IMG/VR virus record: IMGVR_UViG_3300001844_000094
Location: 1-35,126 of that record
Origin: a virus
Strand: one strand, 5' to 3'
DNA length: 35,126 bases
Shown: positions 31,060 to 35,126 of the stretch, in pieces
Layout of the letters: each line of letters opens with the position of its first letter
How positions within the stretch are numbered: the stretch's first letter is position 1
Notes under the pieces: generated by a model
The model's database searches: none
What the model was told of the DNA's origin: nothing
What the model saw: the letters and a program-made list of their open reading frames with translations, nothing else
Made by a program: the position numbers and the translations under genes

Positions 31060-31093
31060 GCAATTTCTACATAAATATGCTTTTTTTGCTTAT

Positions 31094-31180
31094 TCATGGG
31101 AAAAACGGCGAAAAAACGGCAACGGGTTAAAAAAGGGGAGGGATTCAGGAAAAGTGAAAAAAAGTTTAAAAACCATTTGA
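31094..31180 (+). pseudogene. Remnant of the 3' end of a duplicated ARW-type gene
   Basis: The frame from TCA 31094 to TGA 31178-31180 encodes SWEKRRKNGNGLKKGRDSG and KVKKSLKTI. The last 28 codons of the intact gene at 32163 encode the same peptide with only three changes (Asn to Lys, Glu to Val, Leu to Ile). Upstream the frame closes at TAG 31046-31048 and has no ATG, so only the gene's 3' end was copied. The stop codon overlaps the -35 box of the promoter in both places. Confidence 0.7.
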
Positions 31181-31273
31181 CATTCTAGCTCTAGCAATAT
31201 AAAATTGTGTGTAAGAACTTCACCACAAGTTCAGCCCTTCAATGTCGAGGGGGAAACAGGAGAAAAAAAAATG
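31095..31273 (+). repeat. Duplicated control cassette, copy 1
   Basis: About 179 bases match 32311-32487 closely along their whole length, including the gene remnant, the promoter, two leader hairpins and the purine-rich ribosome site (caggagaaaaaa). The hairpins are GAACTT-CACCAC-AAGTTC (31215-31232) and CCCTTC-AATGTC-GAGGGG (31235-31252); the second differs from copy 2 in a way that keeps pairing (T.G for T-A). Downstream genes differ in most of their sequence, so the copy ends at the start codon. Confidence 0.85.
31177..31205 (+). promoter_or_regulatory. Rightward sigma70-like promoter P1
   Basis: TTGACA (31177-31182) and TAAAAT (31200-31205) are 17 bases apart, with the spacer containing CTAGCTCTAG (a CTAG-NN-CTAG pair). 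Transcription would begin near 31212 and cover a leader with two hairpins before the zinc-ribbon gene at 31271. The CTAG pair is kept in copy 2 and could be a binding site. Confidence 0.7.
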
Positions 31274-31465
31274 AAAATTCAAAAATGCGATGACTGCGGT
31301 TCTATTCGAGACGTTCGATTTTTGCGAAATTTAGGGGTTTGCCTTTGTGATTTTTGTGAAATAGACGTCCGGGCCTCGATTTACGCAAAAAACGCAATGG
31401 AAATGGAAGCCGCAGGATACCCGGAAGGGTATGCCGGGGAAACCCTCGAAACGGTGGAGGGCTAA
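31271..31465 (+). CDS. Small zinc-ribbon-like protein (cassette copy 1)
   Basis: This is a 64-residue protein from ATG 31271, directly after the duplicated ribosome site; a GTG at 31205 is in frame but overlaps the promoter. Cys6-x2-Cys9 and Cys24/Cys26-x2-Cys29 (QKCDDCGS, VCLCDFC) form a likely zinc site. The rest is a helix (RASIYAKNAMEMEAAG) and an acidic tail. It is the first gene of the rightward unit. A regulatory or host-takeover role is possible but not shown. Confidence 0.65.
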   Translation: MKIQKCDDCGSIRDVRFLRNLGVCLCDFCEIDVRASIYAKNAMEMEAAGYPEGYAGETLETVEG

Positions 31466-31468
31466 AAA

Positions 31469-31621
31469 ATGAAATACACATACCTGCAAATTCTGAAGAA
31501 CGCCCCAGAAGGAAAATACAAGGTGTACACGGGTTATGAATGGTTAGAAGGGGTTTATTCTTTAGGGACAATAAAATCGTGCATGTCTGTTAATTGGGTC
31601 ATTCAAAAGGTGGAGGGATAG
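31469..31621 (+). CDS. 50-residue small protein
   Basis: ATG 31469 comes 3 bases after the previous stop, with gtggagg upstream. The product MKYTYLQILKNAPEGKYKVY, then TGYEWLEGVYSLG and SVNWVIQKVEG is a compact beta-type peptide, rich in Tyr and Trp. No family. Like its neighbours it is a short, early-type phage gene. Confidence 0.5.
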   Translation: MKYTYLQILKNAPEGKYKVYTGYEWLEGVYSLGTIKSCMSVNWVIQKVEG

Positions 31622-31624
31622 GCC

Positions 31625-31852
31625 GTGATTACCACGCAAAAAGACCCACAAAACGCTGGAAAATGGTCTTACAAAGTTTTCAAAGGATGGGATTTAGTTG
31701 AAGAAAAAGGCGGGTTCAACTCACCAATAGAAGCCGAAAAGGCCGCCTATCCAACAAACAGGGCGGTAACTTTTGGAAATAAAAACGCAGCACAATGGAC
31801 AGGAAAAGACTGGGACGAAATCGAATCACTTTTAATGGAATTAGGAGCATAA
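31625..31852 (+). CDS. 75-residue small protein, GTG start
   Basis: GTG 31625 follows ggtggagggatagg. The product (MITTQKDPQNAGKWSYKVFK, later GKDWDEIESLLMELGA) is a mixed alpha/beta short protein with no known motif. It shares the KYK/WSYKV type of beta strand with its upstream neighbour, which may hint at a common origin. Confidence 0.55.
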   Translation: MITTQKDPQNAGKWSYKVFKGWDLVEEKGGFNSPIEAEKAAYPTNRAVTFGNKNAAQWTGKDWDEIESLLMELGA

Positions 31853-31853
31853 A

Positions 31854-32078
31854 ATGAAACTCTCCACCATCCTTTCAATCGTGGCCATTTTGGTGGCCTT
31901 TTGCCTCGGAAACCTCACCGGGTTAGCATTTCACTATCCTTCCAAAAATAAACCCGCCACCGCCTCCCTGTGCCTCGATATGCACGACCGGGACGAAGGA
32001 GCGGATGTAATCGGGGAGGATGGAATAGAACGGACGGCAGGGGCAGAGGATTTTAAAAATCTGGAGGTGTGCAAATGA
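31854..32078 (+). CDS. Small membrane-anchored acidic protein
   Basis: This is a 74-residue protein with an N-terminal hydrophobic stretch (MKLSTILSIVAILVAFCLGN, then LTGLAF) that acts as an anchor or signal, and an acidic tail (DMHDRDEGADVIGEDG). Presumably the tail is in the periplasm. Its ATG follows ttaggagcata. Role unknown. Confidence 0.55.
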   Translation: MKLSTILSIVAILVAFCLGNLTGLAFHYPSKNKPATASLCLDMHDRDEGADVIGEDGIERTAGAEDFKNLEVCK

Positions 32079-32134
32079 ACTACCGAATCCGAAAGGCTTT
32101 TCACGGGGGATGCAAAGCCCCTTTTTGTTGCTAA
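32075..32134 (+). CDS. Possible 19-residue micro-ORF
   Basis: ATG 32075 overlaps the previous stop (ATGA), with ctggaggtg upstream, and reads to TAA 32132-32134. It runs through the terminator-like hairpin at 32092-32126 and may exist only by overlap with it. The peptide ends KAPFCC. Confidence 0.25.
   Translation: MNYRIRKAFHGGCKAPFCC
32092..32126 (+). terminator. Intrinsic terminator-like hairpin
   Basis: AAAGGCTTT (32092-32100) pairs with AAAGCC..TTT (32114-32124, two C bulged), and GGGG in the loop can also pair with the CCCC at 32118-32121. A run of five T follows directly (32122-32126). This is the only strong intrinsic terminator pattern I see in the rightward unit. It would end transcription from P1 and explain why a second promoter (P2) is needed downstream. 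Confidence 0.6.
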
Positions 32135-32143
32135 CTTTAGCAA
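32128..32143. promoter_or_regulatory. Palindromic operator-like site
   Basis: TTGCTAA-CT-TTAGCAA is a perfect 7-base palindrome around two bases. It lies between the terminator and the ribosome site of the ARW-type gene at 32163, a common place for an operator. AT-rich sequence follows. Protein partner unknown; the HTH proteins at 340 and 26553 are candidates. Confidence 0.45.
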
Positions 32144-32162
32144 AATAATTTAAGGGGGACTC

Positions 32163-32396
32163 ATGTCAAAAAATATTCATGCGGTAGAATTGGGAAAAGC
32201 ACGGTGGAAAAACCTTTCACAGGAAGAGCGGTCAGCAGTGGCACGTTTGGGAGGCTTGAAGAAATGGGAAGGGAAAAGCAAGGAGGAACGGACGGCGATT
32301 GCTCTAAAATCATGGGAAAATCGCCGAAAAAACGGGAACGGGTTAAAAAAGGGGAGAGATTCAGGAAAAGAGAAAAAAAGTTTAAAAACCCTTTGA
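32163..32396 (+). CDS. Small basic protein with two ARW/EER repeats
   Basis: This is a 77-residue Lys/Arg-rich protein with a strong ribosome site (aaggggg). It holds two imperfect repeats: GKARWKNLSQEERSAVARLGG and LKKWEGKSKEERTAIALKSWE. Such A..RW....EER repeats occur in short plasmid and phage proteins; they are probably helical and disordered and may bind nucleic acid. The last 28 codons and the stop were copied to 31094-31180. Its TGA stop lies inside the -35 box of P2. Confidence 0.65.
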   Translation: MSKNIHAVELGKARWKNLSQEERSAVARLGGLKKWEGKSKEERTAIALKSWENRRKNGNGLKKGRDSGKEKKSLKTL

Positions 32397-32487
32397 CATT
32401 CTAGCCCTAGTACTATAAATTTTGCGTAAGAACTTCACCACAAGTTCAGCCCTTCAATTCCGAAGGGTAAACGGGAGAAAAAAAATG
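32311..32487 (+). repeat. Duplicated control cassette, copy 2
   Basis: This is the counterpart of 31095-31273: the 3' end of the ARW-type gene, the P2 promoter, the leader hairpins GAACTT-CACCAC-AAGTTC (32430-32447) and CCCTTC-AATTCC-GAAGGG (32450-32467), and the ribosome site cgggagaaaaaa. The gene end is intact here, so this copy is likely the original and copy 1 the derived one. The two copies lie about 1.2 kb apart, which allows recombination between them. Confidence 0.85.
32393..32421 (+). promoter_or_regulatory. Rightward sigma70-like promoter P2
   Basis: TTGACA (32393-32398) and TAAATT (32416-32421) are 17 bases apart; a TATAAA two bases earlier is an alternative -10. The spacer has CTAGCCCTAG, the same CTAG-NN-CTAG pair as in P1. 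The -35 box overlaps the TGA of the gene at 32163. It would drive the second zinc-ribbon gene and the recombination and replication genes. Confidence 0.65.
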
Positions 32488-32721
32488 ACACGTGAATGGA
32501 GCCGAACAGCCGCAGAATTCGAGGACGATTACACCGATGCCGATACCATGAATCCGGTGCTGGAAGAAATCGACCCGCCATGCTGCCCGAATTGTGACAA
32601 GGAGAATGACGGGACGCTTTGCCGGGAATGCTCGGAACTTCCCGAGGATGAATTGACCATTGGGTATCTGATGGACATTGGGAAGCTGCCAAAGGATTAT
32701 TTAATCCGGGGGATGAAATGA
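32485..32721 (+). CDS. Small zinc-ribbon-like protein (cassette copy 2)
   Basis: This is a 78-residue acidic protein from ATG 32485, just after the duplicated ribosome site; ATG 32422 would overlap the leader hairpins and is unlikely. Cys34-x2-Cys37 and Cys46-x2-Cys49 (CPNCDKEN, LCREC) make a short zinc-ribbon or rubredoxin-like site. The N-terminal half is acidic and the C-terminal half helical (ELTIGYLMDIGKLPKDYLI). It overlaps the next gene (ATGA). Unknown role, probably early. Confidence 0.65.
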   Translation: MTREWSRTAAEFEDDYTDADTMNPVLEEIDPPCCPNCDKENDGTLCRECSELPEDELTIGYLMDIGKLPKDYLIRGMK

Positions 32722-32939
32722 GCGGCACTATCATTGAAGCTCTCGACAGCCTTATGGCATCCGCTTTGATTTTTGAAATCGAAGAACGGGCGCATAACCA
32801 GCGAATGCTTGACGGCATGGGATGTGACGAAGGTTGCGGCCTTTGTGGAAGTAATGGCACGTATGGCGCGGCAGGGGAATACATCTGTTTCTGGCATCAT
32901 CGCGCAAGCTGCGCATGGCCTCGGAAATTCGCGAAATGA
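32718..32939 (+). CDS. Small Cys/His-rich protein
   Basis: This is a 73-residue protein. An N-terminal helix (SLMASALIFEIEERAHNQRM) is followed by CDEGCGLCGSNGTYG, then CFWHHRASCAW. The Cys and His residues could bind one or two zinc ions. It is the third Cys-rich small protein in this stretch (with those at 31271 and 32485). Unknown function. Confidence 0.6.
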   Translation: MSGTIIEALDSLMASALIFEIEERAHNQRMLDGMGCDEGCGLCGSNGTYGAAGEYICFWHHRASCAWPRKFAK

Positions 32940-33112
32940 ATAACACACCGGCACGGGCTTTGCCGCTCCTGTTTGTAAAAGCAAAGGCAATGACAAACGC
33001 TCCCAGCGTTCCTGTGGGCTTGAATGTCCGAACCGTTCAAGCCGCGCATCGTGGTAATGCGTCCGGTAAACTTTTACCAATGAAACAACCAAACACGAAA
33101 GGCAAAAAATGA
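32936..33112 (+). CDS. 58-residue basic protein (uncertain)
   Basis: ATG 32936 overlaps the previous stop (ATGA) and the stop overlaps the ERF start (ATGA), so it fits the operon. The composition (Ala/Pro/Lys-rich, AHRGNASGKLL) is unremarkable. Another frame here reads CKSKG and CGLECPN, zinc-finger-like, but lacks a start codon. Either the ORF is real or the region is a decayed gene. Confidence 0.45.
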   Translation: MNNTPARALPLLFVKAKAMTNAPSVPVGLNVRTVQAAHRGNASGKLLPMKQPNTKGKK

Positions 33113-33795
33113 AAACATCGGAATCAATCAAAGAACTTTCCACCGCGCTATCAAAAGCGCAGGCGGAAATCAAAGGAGCGGAAAAGGATGCGGACAATCC
33201 TTTTTTCAACTCCAGTTATGCAACCCTTGACAGCGTTTGGCAAGCGTGCCGCGCAGCTTTGACAAAGCAAGGGCTATCCGTTGCGCAAGGTGCAGAAGGT
33301 GACGGCGATACGGTAAAAGTCGTTACCCGCCTCATGCACTCATCCGGCGAATGGATTGAAAGCGAACTCACCGTAAAACCCATGAAGATGAAATCGGATC
33401 GAACGGACACGGAAAAAGTCGTCACGCCTCAATCACTTGGATCGGCTTTGACGTATGCACGGCGTTACAGTTTGGCCGCGATGGTTGGAGTCGCACCCGA
33501 AGATGATGATGGAAACGCAGCAAGCCAGCCAAAGGGGCAAGCAACTGAATTGCCTCAAGCAGACCTCGGTGATTTTGAAGATACCGTTAAGGACGTGCGC
33601 CAGCGCAAAGCCGGGAACGGGATAATCTTTTCCATTGAACTTAACGAGCATGGGAAACTCGAAACGTGGAGCATTGACGTTGCGACACTTTGCAAGTCGC
33701 ACAAGGGAACCGGAACGGTTTTGCTTTTCTCAAGTGAACCGACAAAATACGGGCCGCAAATCAAAGCTGCTGCCGTGAAAGAAGGTGACGCATGA
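33109..33795 (+). CDS. erf: ERF family single-strand annealing protein
   Basis: This is a 228-residue protein. NPFFNSSYATLDSVWQ (residues 30-45), GEWIESELTVKP (80-91) and TPQSLGSALTYARRYSLAAMVG (106-127) are the conserved blocks of the ERF family. EDDDGN follows at 131-136. It anneals complementary single strands in phage recombination and can circularise phage DNA. The C-terminal 90 residues (FSIELNEHGKLETWSIDVATL) look like a small beta domain. It overlaps the SSB-like gene (ATGA), so the two are likely co-produced. Confidence 0.93.
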   Translation: MKTSESIKELSTALSKAQAEIKGAEKDADNPFFNSSYATLDSVWQACRAALTKQGLSVAQGAEGDGDTVKVVTRLMHSSGEWIESELTVKPMKMKSDRTDTEKVVTPQSLGSALTYARRYSLAAMVGVAPEDDDGNAASQPKGQATELPQADLGDFEDTVKDVRQRKAGNGIIFSIELNEHGKLETWSIDVATLCKSHKGTGTVLLFSSEPTKYGPQIKAAAVKEGDA

Positions 33796-34031
33796 GCTAC
33801 GAGAATCGCGAAGGGTCTGGGGTTTTGTTTTCCAACACCCGGAAAACAAAACCAAACCAACCGGACTGGAAAGGTGAAGTCAAAATAAACGGGGTGGACA
33901 TGGAACTTGTCGCATGGATTAAGAAAGGCAAAAATGGGTACGACTTCCTTTCTGTTTCATGCAAGCCGAAAGGGCAATATCAATCACCCGAAAAACCAAA
34001 GCAAGCCGAATCACAGGAACTCCCGTTTTGA
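33792..34031 (+). CDS. Small SSB-tail-like protein next to ERF
   Basis: This is a 79-residue protein. ENREGSGVLFSNTRKTKPNQ, then PDWKGEVKINGVDMELVAWIKKGKNGYDFLSV is the pattern of a widespread short phage and plasmid protein with a probable OB-like fold. It ends SQELPF, similar to the acidic ...IPF tip by which single-strand binding proteins contact partners. With ERF next to it, a role in handling single-stranded DNA is plausible. The tip is less acidic than that of E. coli SSB. Confidence 0.65.
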   Translation: MSYENREGSGVLFSNTRKTKPNQPDWKGEVKINGVDMELVAWIKKGKNGYDFLSVSCKPKGQYQSPEKPKQAESQELPF

Positions 34032-34480
34032 AATCGCTCCCTTTCAATTTCACATTCACGCCTAGAGCAGGGCGCATCGTTCCCGCCGACCCGGAAGCGT
34101 TGCGTTCCTACCTGCTGGCAAATGAAGGGATTGAACAGCAGGGGACAACGAAGAAAATATCAAAACGCCGGAGTCGTGGCCGTGAGGATGAAAAAGGAAA
34201 TCAGGACGGGTTTATTTTCGGGACTATGATACCGATTATTGCCGACCAAATTTTCTTTACCAAGAATCAATCAGAGGCTTACATCCGAACACTTGAAGAA
34301 ACCGCCTACGAATTGAAATCAAACCCTCGTGGCGGAGAACCGTTGAAAGTTCTAATCCACGTTTCGGATATGGACATGGCACGAGCCGCGCAATGGATTG
34401 ACGATGTGATTATATGGGCAGCATCTGAACACTTTGTAGAAATTCCAGACCCAGACCCTACAAAAAGGAAACGGAAATGA
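34028..34480 (+). CDS. Conserved phage protein, recombination-region, TTG start
   Basis: This is a 150-residue protein from TTG 34028, which overlaps the previous stop (TTGA) and follows caggaact. The frame also opens at ATG 33959 inside the upstream gene, which is less likely. It starts MKSLPFNFTFTPRAGRIVP, has a basic linker (KKISKRRSRGRED), then GFIFGTMIPIIADQIF and an end AAQWIDDVIIWAASEHFVEI with PDPDPTKRKRK. The W..DVI.WA.E...I..PDP ending is like that of a phage family found near ERF genes. No activity is assigned. Confidence 0.6.
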   Translation: MKSLPFNFTFTPRAGRIVPADPEALRSYLLANEGIEQQGTTKKISKRRSRGREDEKGNQDGFIFGTMIPIIADQIFFTKNQSEAYIRTLEETAYELKSNPRGGEPLKVLIHVSDMDMARAAQWIDDVIIWAASEHFVEIPDPDPTKRKRK

Positions 34481-34740
34481 TTTTCAAATGGAACCCCAAA
34501 CAGCCAGACCCGAAAGACGGTGACATCCGTATCGTTACCAAATTCGTTTGGTGGAAAACCATCGGAGATGAAACAAGAAGCGTCATGGTTACGTCATGGC
34601 AGGAAAGGTACAGGTGCTATGAATTTGTATGCCGCGAAAAAAGTGGAATACAAGTGAGACAATACTGGGAAACACTGTGCTGGATGCCTATGGATTACGA
34701 TCCAGACCCTAGAGCAATCGAGGGCAGGAAGAGCGTTTAA
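34477..34740 (+). CDS. Small protein, unknown (WNPKQPDPKDGD type)
   Basis: This is an 87-residue protein, ATGA-coupled to the gene before. It starts MIFKWNPKQPDPKDGDIRIV with several Trp (FVWWKTIG, YWETLCWMPMDYD), a compact beta-type short phage protein. No motif is recognised. After its stop there are 23 bases to the Ala/Tyr-repeat gene. Confidence 0.6.
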   Translation: MIFKWNPKQPDPKDGDIRIVTKFVWWKTIGDETRSVMVTSWQERYRCYEFVCREKSGIQVRQYWETLCWMPMDYDPDPRAIEGRKSV

Positions 34741-34763
34741 CCACAAATAATGAAGGTGACGAA

Positions 34764-35126
34764 ATGAAATTTGGAAATTGGCTGAAAGAAAACGGTGCTT
34801 GCAAGGAAGGATTCAATGCGCATTCACATCAAACGGAACAGGAATTCTGGAATACCTGTAATCGTGGTGATTGGATGTTATGGGTTGCGCAAAGGAAATA
34901 CGGAACAAATGGATGGCCTGACCATTTAGCATTCGTAAAAATCGCTTGCATTGTTGGTCGCCGATCTTTGATTCATTGCCGCGAAAATGATAAAGCGGTT
35001 TGCGAAGCCGCTTATGACACTGCCGAAAAATTCATTGAAAGTCAAACAGAAGAAAATCGCAACGCAGCCAACTCCGCCGCCTATGCCGCCGCCTATGCCG
35101 CCGCCGCCAACGCCTACTACACCGCC
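34764..35126 (+). CDS. 5' part of the Ala/Tyr-repeat, Imm-5-like protein (cut by the window end)
   Basis: 121 codons are open to the last base. The N-terminal domain (NWLKENGACKEGF; WNTCNRGDWMLWVAQRKYG; FVKIACIVGRRSLIH; VCEAAYDTAEKFIE) matches the putative Imm-5-like immunity domain seen in bacterial and phage proteins (C.EA..W, A...C.RGDW.LW, CAR..L). It then enters the Ala/Tyr/Ser/Asn repeat that continues at bases 2-226. ATG 34764 follows gaaggtgac. In bacteria such proteins are thought to neutralise toxins; here it might act against a host defence, but this is inference. Confidence 0.7.
   Translation, partial: MKFGNWLKENGACKEGFNAHSHQTEQEFWNTCNRGDWMLWVAQRKYGTNGWPDHLAFVKIACIVGRRSLIHCRENDKAVCEAAYDTAEKFIESQTEENRNAANSAAYAAAYAAAANAYYTA

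Noticed and set aside
1-35126. Temperate lifestyle (integrase, CI repressor, attP)
   Set aside because: No integrase, excisionase or CI-like repressor motif was found on either strand; the two small HTH proteins alone do not show lysogeny.

Overview
The window looks like a nearly complete genome of a tailed bacteriophage (siphovirus type) of about 35 kb. It carries a recognisable terminase, portal, HK97-type capsid, tail tube, tail-assembly chaperone, tape measure, tail-tip and lysis set, together with a phage-type replication and recombination set. No integrase, excisionase, CI-like repressor or attachment site is recognisable, so nothing here supports lysogeny. The host cannot be named. Two predicted lipoproteins and an M15-type peptidase suggest a Gram-negative host, but this is inference. 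The first and last bases lie inside the same Ala/Tyr-rich gene. The two pieces read through in frame if the four bases shared by both ends (cgcc) are overlapped, so the molecule is probably circular or circularly permuted, with the assembly broken in a low-complexity repeat.

Layout. A divergent control region at about 31.0-31.3 kb separates two transcription units. Rightward (+), and continuing across the window ends to 11.2 kb, is a long early/middle unit of mostly small, overlapping genes. In order it holds: small Cys-rich proteins, an ERF annealing protein with an SSB-like partner, the Ala/Tyr-repeat protein, an HTH protein, a replication initiator-like protein, DnaB helicase, a chain of micro-genes, a DUF1064 nuclease-like protein, a Dam-like methylase, an HU-like protein, a DUF4326 protein, a cytosine methylase-like protein, and finally a group of envelope-directed genes. 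That last group contains a small lipoprotein, membrane proteins, a lipoprotein with a heparinase II/III-like domain, and a secreted Tyr/Pro-rich protein. Leftward (-), from 31.0 down to 11.3 kb, is the late unit: a DUF559 endonuclease-like gene, terminase small and large subunits, portal, a small HTH protein, scaffold, capsid, head completion, tail tube, chaperone pair with a predicted -1 frameshift, tape measure, distal tail and tip proteins, fibre-like proteins, and the lysis genes. The two units converge at 11.23-11.34 kb.

The most unusual features are: (1) a duplicated cassette (31095-31273 and 32311-32487) made of the 3' end of a gene, a sigma70-like promoter whose -35 box overlaps that gene's stop codon, a leader with two conserved hairpins, and a ribosome site, each copy driving a different small zinc-ribbon-like gene; (2) a phage lipoprotein with a heparinase-like HAHAD motif; (3) a long hairpin ending directly at the start codon of the replication initiator gene; and (4) a run of translationally coupled micro-genes. 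All functional names rest on reading protein motifs by eye; no searches were run.
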